Position numbers and translations under genes: made by a program. The notes beneath the pieces are model-generated. The model was not told the DNA's origin. It searched no databases and saw only the letters and a program-made list of their open reading frames with translations. Below are positions 36,804 through 45,195 of a stretch of DNA of 64,000 nucleotides, one piece after another. Source of the DNA: Sphingosinicella microcystinivorans (lineage in GTDB: Bacteria; Pseudomonadota; Alphaproteobacteria; Sphingomonadales; Sphingomonadaceae); the NCBI RefSeq assembly GCF_003634215.1, contig NZ_RBWX01000011.1, positions 1 through 64,000 on the forward strand. Direction: 5' to 3'. Every line of letters starts with the position of its first letter. Positions within the stretch are counted from its first letter, which is position 1.

Positions 36804-38465
36804 TCACTGCCCCCGAACGGGCGGTCGCCTGATCGCCGACCACGGCGTCGGGAAGTCACCCACCGGGACCTCGATGAGGACCGGACGATCGGCGTCCCGG
36901 TGCGCGGCGACCAGGTCCCCGAGCCTCGCGACGTCGTCGCATTTCACGCCGATCGCGCCGAAGTCGCGCGCCAGTTCCGCGAACCGGGGATTGTGCAGGT
37001 CGGAGCCGAGCACCCGCCCGCCATATCGCTCGCGCTGGATGCGCTGCACGTTGCCGAACTTGTTGTCCGCGAACACGATGTTGATGGTGTTGAGGCCGTA
37101 CTTGACCGCGCTCGCCAGCTCCTGGATGGCGAACATGATCCCGCCATCGCCGCTGATCGAGAGCACCGCACGGTCGGGATTCGCTGCCTTCACGCCGAGT
37201 GCCGTCGGAAAACCGTAGCCCAGCGTGCCCTGATAGCCGCTGGATATGTACTGGCGCGGTCCGTAAGTGGGGAACCAGGACCAGGACGCATAGCCGATCT
37301 GCGTCAGCTCATCGACGAAGAAGCCGTCGTCGGGAAGCGCGGCACGCAGGTCGCGTAGGATCGCCATTTGCGGCCCCATCTGAGCGTCCAAATCGGCTTC
37401 CGACCGGGCCTTGAGGGCGCGCAGTTTGCTTTCCCGCGATGCGCGCGGCAGACCCGCCGGCAGCTCTGCCAGTATGGCCGACACCGCGGCGGCGGCATCG
37501 GCAACGATGGCCACGTCGGGAACGAACTGCCGGGCGACCTCGGTGGGATCGACATCGATGCGGATCACGGCCAGGCGATCGTCCTTGCCCCAGTGCCGGA
37601 ACGGAAAGTCGAGCCGCGTGCCGATGGCGATGACCAGATCGGCGTCCGCCCACAGGGCATGGCCGGCAAGCCAGCCTTGCGCCAGCCAGCTGCTTTCATC
37701 GACGACGCCGCGACCGCTGCGCAACGCCACCGCCGGCGCATGCAGCCGCTCCGCGAGGCGGGTCACCTCGACCGAAGCCGACTGCGCGCCGCCGCCCACC
37801 AGGATCATCGGCCTTTCGGCCTTCGAGGCGAGCGCCACCGCCCGCTCGATCGCCTTCGGATCGACGGGGGGGGTCCACGGCGTCAGCACGGGGGCAGCGC
37901 CGACCGGCACCTCCTGCGCCATGACGTCGGTCGCCATCTCGAGGTGAACCGGCCGGGGCCGGCCCGAACGGGCCTCGCAAAAGGCGGTGGCGAGCAGACG
38001 CGGCGCGTCGGCGGGATGATCCGCACGGGCAGCCCATTTGGTAAGGCCGCGCGCGAGTGCCAGCTGGTCGGGCACTTCATGCAGTTCGCCGATCCCCCGG
38101 CCCAGCGAGCGCGACGGAATCTGCCCGGCAAGACAGACCACCGGCGCATTGCAGCCATAAGCGGTGGCAAGCGCGCCGCTGGCATTGAGCCAGCCCGGGC
38201 CGGGCACCACCGCATAGGCCGATGCCTTGCCGGTCGAACGGGCGGCACCGAACGCCATATAGGCCGCGCCCTGCTCGTGCCGGCTGGTCACCACCCGGAT
38301 CTCGTCGGACCGGTCGTAAAGCGCCGCGAACAGCGGATCGATCTGAACGCCGGGCAGCGCGAACAGCGTCCCGATGCCATGATCGATCAGCCCGTTCACG
38401 AGCGCCGCGCCACCGGTCATGGTCGCGGCCGCTTCCGTCACTTTCGCTTCAGCATTCACGGGCAT
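36804..38465 (-). CDS. Thiamine-pyrophosphate-dependent enzyme (acetolactate synthase/oxalyl-CoA decarboxylase type)
   Basis: This protein of 553 residues has the three-domain layout of TPP enzymes. An N-terminal pyrimidine-binding domain carries the cofactor-activating Glu in SRHEQGAAYMA. A central domain follows, and the C-terminal pyrophosphate-binding domain has the GDGG motif SGDGGIMFAIQELASAVKYG and ending VFADN. It could decarboxylate a 2-oxo acid, cleave an acyloin or lyse a 2-hydroxyacyl-CoA, as HACL1 does after PhyH. That last option fits the PhyH oxygenase and aldehyde dehydrogenase in the island. Its start overlaps the FAH-fold gene by 17 bases. Confidence 0.87.
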   Translation of the reverse strand: MPVNAEAKVTEAAATMTGGAALVNGLIDHGIGTLFALPGVQIDPLFAALYDRSDEIRVVTSRHEQGAAYMAFGAARSTGKASAYAVVPGPGWLNASGALATAYGCNAPVVCLAGQIPSRSLGRGIGELHEVPDQLALARGLTKWAARADHPADAPRLLATAFCEARSGRPRPVHLEMATDVMAQEVPVGAAPVLTPWTPPVDPKAIERAVALASKAERPMILVGGGAQSASVEVTRLAERLHAPAVALRSGRGVVDESSWLAQGWLAGHALWADADLVIAIGTRLDFPFRHWGKDDRLAVIRIDVDPTEVARQFVPDVAIVADAAAAVSAILAELPAGLPRASRESKLRALKARSEADLDAQMGPQMAILRDLRAALPDDGFFVDELTQIGYASWSWFPTYGPRQYISSGYQGTLGYGFPTALGVKAANPDRAVLSISGDGGIMFAIQELASAVKYGLNTINIVFADNKFGNVQRIQRERYGGRVLGSDLHNPRFAELARDFGAIGVKCDDVARLGDLVAAHRDADRPVLIEVPVGDFPTPWSAIRRPPVRGQ

Positions 38466-39321
38466 TTTCCTTCATTACCGTGTTCACCAGCTCGCCAAGG
38501 CCGGTCGCCCGCACCTCGACCACATCGCCCGGCCGCATCCACAGCGGCGGCTTGCGCGCCATGCCGACGCCGCTTGGCGTTCCCGTGACCAGGACATCGC
38601 CGGGCTCGAGCGTCATCGCCCGCGATGCGATGGCGATCAGCTCGGCCACGCCGAAGACCATGTCATCGGTGGAGGCGGACTGGACCGTCTCGCCGTTGAG
38701 AACCGTCTGAAGGGTCATGCCGCGCGCGCCGGGCGGCAATTCTCTCGCGGTCACGAGCTCGGGCCCGAAGGCACCGGTCGCGTCGAAATTCTTGCCCACC
38801 GTCCATTGCGGCGTGCGGAACTGATAGTCGCGCACCGACGCATCGTTGAAGAGCGACCATCCGATGACGTGGTCCAGCGCGTCCTGTTCGCGGATGTGCC
38901 TGCCGCCCTTGCCGATGATCGCGGCGATCTCGCCCTCGAAATCGAACTGGTCGGAATCGACGGGACAGACGAGGTCGGCCCCATGCCCGACCAGCGTGCT
39001 GGCGAAGCGGGCGAAGAAGGTGGGATAATCGGGCTGCTCGAAGGCGACCTCGGCGGTATGATCGCGATAGTTGAGGCCGACGCACAGGATCTTGCCCGGC
39101 CGCATCAGTGGCGGCAGCCACGCGATCGCATCGGTATCGATGGCCGGTCCCGCCGCCAGCGCGCGGCCATAGGCTTCGAGCGCCGCCTCGCCGCCGCCCA
39201 ACCGGTCTTCCAGCCGTCCCGGACCGCCGGGGTCGTCCTCCAAGAAGCCGCGCAACCCCTGCTCGGTGCGAAGCGCCAGGCCCTGCCGTCCACCGGCATC
39301 CGCGAAACGAACGAAACGCAT
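38449..39321 (-). CDS. Fumarylacetoacetate hydrolase family protein
   Basis: This FAH-fold protein has 290 residues, and its metal ligands lie in the DFEGEIAAIIGK segment (Glu-x-Glu) and the downstream Asp of LFNDASVRDYQ. KILCVGLNYRDHTAE and VTGTPSGVG are family hallmarks. Members hydrolyse or hydrate acylpyruvates and hydroxy-oxo dienoates, or decarboxylate oxaloacetate. In a pathway with extradiol ring cleavage it would handle a ring-fission product. It sits between cupin and TPP-enzyme genes with short or negative spacing, so all three form one transcript. Confidence 0.88.
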   Translation of the reverse strand: MRFVRFADAGGRQGLALRTEQGLRGFLEDDPGGPGRLEDRLGGGEAALEAYGRALAAGPAIDTDAIAWLPPLMRPGKILCVGLNYRDHTAEVAFEQPDYPTFFARFASTLVGHGADLVCPVDSDQFDFEGEIAAIIGKGGRHIREQDALDHVIGWSLFNDASVRDYQFRTPQWTVGKNFDATGAFGPELVTARELPPGARGMTLQTVLNGETVQSASTDDMVFGVAELIAIASRAMTLEPGDVLVTGTPSGVGMARKPPLWMRPGDVVEVRATGLGELVNTVMKENAREC

Positions 39322-39329
39322 GGCAGGCC

Positions 39330-39662
39330 CTAGGCGTATTCTGCGCGGCGCGGCGTGAAGATGTCGATGTTGATCGCGGGCCGGTCGCCCACCACGACCC
39401 CATGATGGCGCACGTTCGGCGGAATGACCAGCAAGCCTCCCTTCGTCAGCCGGTGCACCTTGCCGCCGACATGGAAATCCATCTCGCCCTCGGCCACATA
39501 CACGATCTGCTCATAGGGATGGTCGTGCGGCCGCGGCTCGTGACCGGGAAGCAGCTCGTGCATCGCGATCGTCGCACCGTCGCCGGAAAACGCCTTGCGG
39601 CGCACGCCGTCCCGGACATCGAACCAGTCCATGTCCTCGAAATTGGCCAGGATCGCGTCCAT
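39330..39662 (-). CDS. Small cupin-domain protein
   Basis: This single-domain cupin has about 110 residues. Motif one is PGHEPRPHDHPYEQIVYVAEGEMDFHVGG (first part holds His-x-His and Glu) and motif two is IPPNVRHHGV. It is followed by DRPAINIDIFTPRR, as in metal-binding cupins of the KdgF/quercetinase-like group. ATG 39662 is preferred over ATG 39674 because GGAG lies at 39668-39671 between the two. Operator site 10 then ends just upstream of that ribosome-binding site. It may isomerise or tautomerise a ring-cleavage product, but a binding or stress role is also possible. Confidence 0.8.
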   Translation of the reverse strand: MDAILANFEDMDWFDVRDGVRRKAFSGDGATIAMHELLPGHEPRPHDHPYEQIVYVAEGEMDFHVGGKVHRLTKGGLLVIPPNVRHHGVVVGDRPAINIDIFTPRRAEYA

Positions 39663-39675
39663 ATGCGGCTCCATA

Positions 39676-39693
39676 ATAGAATCTATTTTCTAT
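39676..39693. promoter_or_regulatory. Candidate TetR operator, site 10 (inside a gene string)
   Basis: ATAGAATCTATTTTCTAT matches 13 of 14 conserved positions. It fills the short gap between the CaiB stop codon (39697) and the cupin gene, and would give the cupin-FAH-TPP genes their own regulated promoter. Confidence 0.75.
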
Positions 39694-39696
39694 TTT

Positions 39697-40869
39697 CTAA
39701 TTGTCGGTCGCCCGTTGGTCAAGCGCGGAGAGAAACGCGTCCGAATCCACTCCCAGCGACGGCGCACCGGACCGCAGGCGGCAGGGGGTGCCGTGAAGCT
39801 TCATGGGAAAGCCGATGGTCCGCACGGGCGCGCCGGCCTCGCTGGTGTCGAGAACCATGTGCTGCGCGACATTCTGAGGATCGGCGAAGACCGAATCGAG
39901 CGAGCGCACCTCCCCCGCGGGCACGCCCGCAGCGGTCAGCAGGCCGATCCACTCGGCGCTCGACCGGGTGCGCAGACAATCCTCCACCCGGCGGTTGAGC
40001 GCCGCACGATGAGCCTTGCGGCGCTCGTTGGAGCTGAAATCAGGCTCCTCGAGAATCGCCTCCAGCCCGATCGCCGCGAGAAAGCGCCGCAATGTCGGCT
40101 CGTTGCTCGGCGCGATCGCCAGGAACCCGTCGGCACTGCTGAACAGGCCGTAGGGCGCGACGACGAAGTGCTCGTTGCCGAGGCGTTCGGGAATTACGCC
40201 AGCGTTGAGGTACGACGCCGCATGATAGCTCAGCAAGCTCATGAGCGAGGTGGTGAGCGATGTCTCCACCCGCTGTCCCTCTCCGGTGCGGACCCGGTGG
40301 AGCACCGCCGAAACCGTCGCGAGCGCGCCGTAGAGGCCAGCGACGAGGTCAGCGATGGGCGGGCCGGCGCGCATCGGTTGATCGGGTGTCCCGGTGACGC
40401 TCATGAAGCCGCTCATGGCCTGGGCGATGAAATCGAACGCGGGCCGCTCCGCATCCGGTCCCGTACTGCCGAAACCGTTGATGCTGCAATGGATGAGCGC
40501 GGGATTGAGAGCGGCCAGCACGTCGCTGCCCAGCCCCATGCGCGCCATCACCCCTGTACGGAAATTCTCGACCAGCACGTCGGCGGTCCGGACCAGCGCC
40601 TTCAGCCGCGCGAGATCCTCCTGCTCGTAAAGGTCGAGCACCACGGACAGCTTGTTCCGGTTGCACGAGGCGAAATAGCCGCGCAGCGTCCCTACCGACT
40701 GCGCGCGGATCGGATCGCCTGCGGGCGGCTCGATCTTGATCACCTCGGCACCCAAATCGCCGAGCAACATGGTGCAGAAGGGACCGGACACGATCCGCGT
40801 CAGATCGATGACCCTGATGCCCGACAGCGGCTGGCCCGGCACCGGTCCGGCGCTGTTATCCTCAGCCAT
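39697..40869 (-). CDS. CaiB/BaiF family CoA transferase
   Basis: This class III CoA-transferase has 390 residues. Family features include SGIRVIDLTRIVSGPFCTMLLGDLGAEVIKIEPPAGDP at the N-terminus (first part listed), the catalytic-Asp region ERPAFDFIAQAMSG and ADLVAGLYGALATV. It transfers CoA between acids, or, in the alpha-methylacyl-CoA racemase branch, inverts a 2-methyl centre. It overlaps the HMG-CoA-lyase-like gene by eight bases. With methyl-branched acyl chains either function would be useful; the sequence does not decide. Confidence 0.88.
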   Translation of the reverse strand: MAEDNSAGPVPGQPLSGIRVIDLTRIVSGPFCTMLLGDLGAEVIKIEPPAGDPIRAQSVGTLRGYFASCNRNKLSVVLDLYEQEDLARLKALVRTADVLVENFRTGVMARMGLGSDVLAALNPALIHCSINGFGSTGPDAERPAFDFIAQAMSGFMSVTGTPDQPMRAGPPIADLVAGLYGALATVSAVLHRVRTGEGQRVETSLTTSLMSLLSYHAASYLNAGVIPERLGNEHFVVAPYGLFSSADGFLAIAPSNEPTLRRFLAAIGLEAILEEPDFSSNERRKAHRAALNRRVEDCLRTRSSAEWIGLLTAAGVPAGEVRSLDSVFADPQNVAQHMVLDTSEAGAPVRTIGFPMKLHGTPCRLRSGAPSLGVDSDAFLSALDQRATDN

Positions 40870-41830
40870 GGGCGACGCTGGCCGCAGCGGGATCGTGCAG
40901 TGTCAGCCGGGACCCGGCGTGCATGACCTGGCCGGGCAGCGTCCGCCCTGTCCAGGCCTCCATCCGCCGGGAGATGGCGATTAGGCGGGCAAGGTTGATG
41001 CCGGTCTCATAGCCTTCCTCGTGAAGGAAGTTCACCAGATCCTCGGTGCACAGATTGCCGCTGGCGGTCGGCGCGAAGGGACATCCGCCCAGCCCTCCGA
41101 TCGCGCCCTCGAAGGACCGAATGCCGAGTTGCAGCGCGGCCGCGACGTTCACCAGGGCGAGACCGCGGGTATTATGGAAATGCAGGGTGAGCCGCAGATC
41201 CGGCACCGCATCGCGCAGGACTGTGCAGACCTTGCGGACGATCTCCGGCGTTGCCATCCCGGTCGTGTCGCCAAGCGTCACCGACCGGATTCCGAGATCG
41301 ACCATCCGCCGCACGACCGCCAGTACCGCCGCCGGCGGCACGTCGCCTTCGTACGGGCACCCGAACGAAGTCGCGATGCCGCCATGCACGGGCAGGCCGT
41401 GCGAGCGGGCGATGGCGACCACTTCGCCCAGCCGTTCCAGCCCCTGGGCCAGCGACTGGTTGAGGTTGGTGCGGTTGTGCGCCTCGCTCGACGACAGAAA
41501 CGCCACGATCTCGCCGGCCTGCGCCGCAACCGCCCGCTCAGCCCCGCGCACATTCGGCACCAGAGCGCGCAGCGACGCGCGCGAGTTCAGATCGCCGACC
41601 AGCGCGAACAGCTCGGCCGTATCTGCCATTTGCGGCACCGCGCGCGGCGACACGAACGACCCGATCTCGAGCGCGGGAACCCCGGACTCGACCAGATCGC
41701 GGACGAACGCGGCCTTGCTCCCGGTCGGCATGACCTCCCGCTCGATCTGGAGACCGTCGCGCATCCCCACATCGACGATCTCGACGAACGTGGTGTCGAC
41801 GGCCGTGCTGGAACCCGGACCGCCGGTCAC
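40862..41830 (-). CDS. Hydroxymethylglutaryl-CoA lyase-like enzyme
   Basis: This HMG-CoA lyase family protein of about 322 residues is a TIM barrel that splits 3-hydroxy-3-methyl acyl-CoAs to acetyl-CoA and an oxo acid. Conserved elements are VEIVDVGMRDGLQIE, HFHNTRGLALVNV with metal-binding His residues, and the catalytic-Cys loop GGLGGCPFAPTASGN. The start is GTG 41830, overlapping the ridA-like stop codon by four bases and preceded by GGGAGG. It is probably used to cleave a branched 3-hydroxyacyl-CoA made during breakdown of the side chain, or a CoA-linked ring-fission product. Confidence 0.88.
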   Translation of the reverse strand: MTGGPGSSTAVDTTFVEIVDVGMRDGLQIEREVMPTGSKAAFVRDLVESGVPALEIGSFVSPRAVPQMADTAELFALVGDLNSRASLRALVPNVRGAERAVAAQAGEIVAFLSSSEAHNRTNLNQSLAQGLERLGEVVAIARSHGLPVHGGIATSFGCPYEGDVPPAAVLAVVRRMVDLGIRSVTLGDTTGMATPEIVRKVCTVLRDAVPDLRLTLHFHNTRGLALVNVAAALQLGIRSFEGAIGGLGGCPFAPTASGNLCTEDLVNFLHEEGYETGINLARLIAISRRMEAWTGRTLPGQVMHAGSRLTLHDPAAASVAHG

Positions 41831-42228
41831 GATCCGCGTCCCTCCCTCGGCAACACCGCGACCGCATCGCATTGCATCTGCGACGCGCGCGGTGTTTCGT
41901 AGTTCAGGATGTGCCTGGCGGGACGCGACGCCTCATCGGGAAACAGCTTGACCCATTCCGCGTTGATCGCCTTCCGCGCCTCCGGCGTCTTGACGTAGAA
42001 GGTCATCCGCACGACGTCCTCGGGCGTGGCTCCCGCCGCCTCGAGTACCGCCTTCAGATGCGTGAACATCAGTTCGGCCTGGGCCTCCAGCCCCTCGACA
42101 TGCTCGCCCTTGTCCAGATCGAAGCCGGAGATGGCGCCGGTGTAGACGATGTTGTCGATCCGCGAAGCGACGGGTATCGGCGCGCCGATGTGACGATAGC
42201 CGTCGATGTCGATGCTTTTCCTGCGCAT
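41827..42228 (-). CDS. RidA family protein (2 of 3)
   Basis: This RidA-like protein of 133 residues has VYTGAISGFDLDKG in place of the SGQ motif, LEAAGATPEDVVRMTFYVKT, and a C-terminus with DAVAVLP. It lies between the RraA-like and HMG-CoA-lyase-like genes and overlaps the latter by four bases. Its divergence from the other two copies suggests a distinct catabolic substrate, perhaps an enamine or aminoacrylate-like intermediate of ring or amino acid breakdown. The start at 42228 follows AAAGGA. Confidence 0.83.
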   Translation of the reverse strand: MRRKSIDIDGYRHIGAPIPVASRIDNIVYTGAISGFDLDKGEHVEGLEAQAELMFTHLKAVLEAAGATPEDVVRMTFYVKTPEARKAINAEWVKLFPDEASRPARHILNYETPRASQMQCDAVAVLPREGRGS

Positions 42229-42244
42229 GAGGATTCCTTTCCCG

Positions 42245-42892
42245 TTACCGCGGCGGCAAAATCGATTTGAGGCCATAGACGTTGCGCGCCTCGACCAGCG
42301 ACATGCCGTCGCGCAAGGCCGCCAGCATACGCTCGTCGGCTTCCTGGAGCGGCGCGGCCTGGTCATAGACCTGGGCGGCCGCATCCCGGGGGATGAACAG
42401 CACGCCGTCGCCGTCGCCCAGGACGAAATCGCCCGGCCGCACATAGACCCCTCCGATCGTGACCGGCACATCGCGCTCCTCAATCCAGGCGAGCTTGTTG
42501 CCGCTCAGCATGTGCGCTCCGCGCGCGAACACCGGATAGCCGAGTTCGCGGCAGCCGTCGCGGTCGCGGACCATGCCGTCGACGACAGTGCCGTGGGCAC
42601 CCACCCGCTTGGCGACGGTCGCACGGAGATCGCCCCAGAGCGCGCCTTCGCGGATGCCCCGGCCGTCGAGTACCGGTACGCTGCCCGGCCCCAGCAGGTC
42701 CATATATTCGGCATGGTGCTTGGACGCCGCGTTATAGGGCGATATGCGCGCGGTCACCGCCACGCCATGTACGCGGTCGCCCGGATTGATTGGGCCGATG
42801 CCCCGGCACTGGCCGTCGATGCCACATTTCTGCAAGGCGTCGGACATGACCGAGGTCGATGTCCTGGCGAGCAGGGCGAGCAGCGCATCCAT
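42245..42892 (-). CDS. RraA/HMG aldolase family protein (LigK-like class II aldolase)
   Basis: This 215-residue member of the RraA / 4-hydroxy-4-methyl-2-oxoglutarate aldolase family has the substrate loop GALWGDLRATVAKRVGAHG and the catalytic Arg/Asp segment VVDGMVRDRDG. Related pyruvate aldolases (LigK, GalC) complete the protocatechuate 4,5-cleavage and gallate pathways by splitting 4-carboxy-4-hydroxy-2-oxoadipate. Its presence two genes after the LigB-type dioxygenase supports that reading. The start overlaps the Rieske oxygenase stop by one base (TGATG). Confidence 0.87.
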   Translation of the reverse strand: MDALLALLARTSTSVMSDALQKCGIDGQCRGIGPINPGDRVHGVAVTARISPYNAASKHHAEYMDLLGPGSVPVLDGRGIREGALWGDLRATVAKRVGAHGTVVDGMVRDRDGCRELGYPVFARGAHMLSGNKLAWIEERDVPVTIGGVYVRPGDFVLGDGDGVLFIPRDAAAQVYDQAAPLQEADERMLAALRDGMSLVEARNVYGLKSILPPR

Positions 42893-44151
42893 CAGCCGCG
42901 CAGTCCTGCATAGCGTTCGGCACGCGCCGCCTGCTCGGTCTCGGTCACCCGGCGCCAGTCCTCGTCGCCGGGGATGCGCGCCGCCAGGGCCTGCAGATGG
43001 TAAAGCGGGGTGCCGGGCTTGGGCAGCGGCGGCACGTCCGATTTCAGACGCTCCAGCAGATACTGGCGGGCAAAGTGAATCGCCTTGTCCGCGGTGCCGA
43101 GGAACTCCTTGGTGCGGTCGGGCCAGGCCCCTTGCGATTCGCCGACGATGAAGTCCTCGAACATGATGTCAGTGAAGCCGGTGAAGCTCTCGCCGCGCCG
43201 CATCGCCTCGCGGTCCTGCCCCCAGCGGGGCTGGGTCTTGGGTGTCTGGTAGAAGTCGTTGTCGTCCAGGTCGGACCGGCCGATCGCCCACGAACGGTCC
43301 GACTCCGGCATCGGGCCGTCCGGGCTGTGCCGGAAATACCACTGCATCGACGTATAGTTGTCGATCGGCACCGACATGATGAACAGCTTGCGGCCCGGAT
43401 CGGTGGTGGCGATGAACACGCCGTTCGGCGCGACGATTTCCGACACGCGGATATAGCTGGAGCCGTCGCCCATGCTGCGCAACGTCACGTAACGGAAGCC
43501 GTGATCGGTCTCCTCGCATTCCAGCGTCGGAGCGAGATTGGCACCCGCCGCGCCCAGATCCACGCTGCTGCTGCTGTCGGGGGCCTTCTGGATCCAGCTG
43601 CTGTGCAGGATGCCGAGGTGCGAGGGGTCGAGGATCGCCTCCAGCCCGGTCAGCCAGTTATAGTCGCAAACCGCCCGGCGCGAGCACAGCTGGTCGTCGA
43701 CAAGCAGGTTGAAGATGAGGTCGGGCAGTTCCGGTGCCTGGCCTTCGCCGAAATAGACCCAGACCGCGCCGCCCGCTTCCTTCACCGGATAGCTTTTGAG
43801 CGGGACCCTTGAGGGAAAGCGCGGGTCGGGTTCGTTCGGGGTCTCGACGCACTTGCCCGACACATGGAATTTCCAGCCGTGGAAAATACAGCGCAGCGAA
43901 TCGTCCTGGACATTCGCCAGTTCCAGCGAGCAACCGCGATGCGGGCATTTTTCGTCGAATACCGCCAGTTGCCCGTTGCTGGCGCGGAACGCCACATAGG
44001 ACTGGTCAAGCACCCTGATCTTTTCCGGGTCGCTGCCCGGAGCGAGATGATTGGATGTCATCACCGGCAGCCACATGCGCTTGAAAACCGCATTCATCGC
44101 CGTGCCCGGTCTGATGTCACCCAGCAGATTGGCGTTCTTTTCGTTCAGCAT
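42892..44151 (-). CDS. Rieske non-heme iron oxygenase, large subunit
   Basis: This 419-residue ring-hydroxylating or demethylating oxygenase has the Rieske cluster motif CPHRGCSLELAN...CIFHGWKF, and the mononuclear iron site is EAILDPSHLGILH. The N-terminal layout (MLNEKNANLL, then MWLPVMTSNHLAPGSDPEKIRVL) resembles phthalate 4,5-dioxygenase / vanillate demethylase-type enzymes that use a separate reductase. ATG 44151 follows GGAGAGGA and is preferred over the TTG at 44181. No reductase or ferredoxin gene is visible, so electrons must come from elsewhere. It would generate the diol for the adjacent LigB enzyme. Confidence 0.9.
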   Translation of the reverse strand: MLNEKNANLLGDIRPGTAMNAVFKRMWLPVMTSNHLAPGSDPEKIRVLDQSYVAFRASNGQLAVFDEKCPHRGCSLELANVQDDSLRCIFHGWKFHVSGKCVETPNEPDPRFPSRVPLKSYPVKEAGGAVWVYFGEGQAPELPDLIFNLLVDDQLCSRRAVCDYNWLTGLEAILDPSHLGILHSSWIQKAPDSSSSVDLGAAGANLAPTLECEETDHGFRYVTLRSMGDGSSYIRVSEIVAPNGVFIATTDPGRKLFIMSVPIDNYTSMQWYFRHSPDGPMPESDRSWAIGRSDLDDNDFYQTPKTQPRWGQDREAMRRGESFTGFTDIMFEDFIVGESQGAWPDRTKEFLGTADKAIHFARQYLLERLKSDVPPLPKPGTPLYHLQALAARIPGDEDWRRVTETEQAARAERYAGLRG

Positions 44152-44177
44152 AGCTTCCTCTCCATAGCCCCGGTCGC

Positions 44178-45173
44178 TCAAGACCAGACCGACCAGCCCA
44201 TCCCCTGCCCCGAGCCGGCCGGCGTACGTGGAATGGGCACATAATCCTGCCAGACCAGCGCGCGGCCGTGCATCGCGCCCGCCAGCACCAGCCAGCTGCG
44301 ATTTTCCGACGTGCCCGCGGACAGCTTCGCTTCCGGGATCGCGGCGAGCGCGTCCCAGTCCTGCGCCGCGATCAGCGCGAGAAACTCGCGATCGAATTCT
44401 TCCTCGCAGATGAAATGGCTGAGCCCGCCCGAAGCGATTATCGCGACGCGGCGCGATGTCCCGTCCGCCTCGACGAGCTGCCGCAAGACCCGCCCCAGCG
44501 CCAGGCAGCGGCCCGGCCGCATCGGATGCAGCGGCGTGAAGGTGTTAATGAAGACCGGCACCACCGGCGGCGGCGATCCGTCGAAAAAGCGTTCCAGGAC
44601 ATAGCCGTGCGCATGGCCCAGCCCCAGCTTCTCCGGCTCGGGCACCGAACCCAGCGCCGACACGTCGAAACCGGCATCCATCAGGCCGCCGACGAGATAC
44701 TCCGCCATCTTCCGGTCGACGGGGTACGATCGCGGCCAGTCCATGCCGTAATCGCGGGTGACCCGCACCCGCCATTCGGGCATGCGCGAGGTGTCGCGCG
44801 GATGCGTCGTGATCGCGTCGCCGTGAAACACCGCGAGCGAGGGCACGTTGTTTTCCGCGAACAGTTCGTTCTGATCGTTGCCGATCAGCAGGATGACGTC
44901 CGGTCGGGCCGCCTCGATGTCGGCGCGCAAGCGGTCGAGCGCGGACCGGCACAGCGCCTCCTTCTTCTCGAAGGTCGCCAGATCGATGTCGTCGCGATGG
45001 CGATCCCCCCGCTCGCGGTACAGCTCGGCATAGGTCAGCCGCCGCCCGTCAAGGGTGTTCATCATCCGCGCATCTGATTTCATCTCGTCCTGCGCGCGTT
45101 CCACCCAGAACTTCGCGGGAAGCGCGAGCATGGGTCCATGGGAGGTAGCGGCTCCTAGCACGATGGTGGCCAT
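44178..45173 (-). CDS. LigB-type class III extradiol dioxygenase
   Basis: This 331-residue protein is related to the LigB subunit of protocatechuate 4,5-dioxygenase and to gallate dioxygenases. The N-terminal GAATSHGPM has the iron-binding His, VILLIGNDQNELF gives the family strand, IIASGGLSHFI has another conserved His, and the C-terminus reads LSAGTSENRSWLVLAGAM. No LigA-like small subunit gene is seen, so it may act alone, as DesB-type single-chain enzymes and other LigB-only members do. It would cleave a catechol or gallate-type ring next to the diol. The start at 45173 follows GAGAGGA. Confidence 0.87.
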   Translation of the reverse strand: MATIVLGAATSHGPMLALPAKFWVERAQDEMKSDARMMNTLDGRRLTYAELYRERGDRHRDDIDLATFEKKEALCRSALDRLRADIEAARPDVILLIGNDQNELFAENNVPSLAVFHGDAITTHPRDTSRMPEWRVRVTRDYGMDWPRSYPVDRKMAEYLVGGLMDAGFDVSALGSVPEPEKLGLGHAHGYVLERFFDGSPPPVVPVFINTFTPLHPMRPGRCLALGRVLRQLVEADGTSRRVAIIASGGLSHFICEEEFDREFLALIAAQDWDALAAIPEAKLSAGTSENRSWLVLAGAMHGRALVWQDYVPIPRTPAGSGQGMGWSVWS

Positions 45174-45195
45174 GCCCCGTCCTCTCCTTCGCCGG

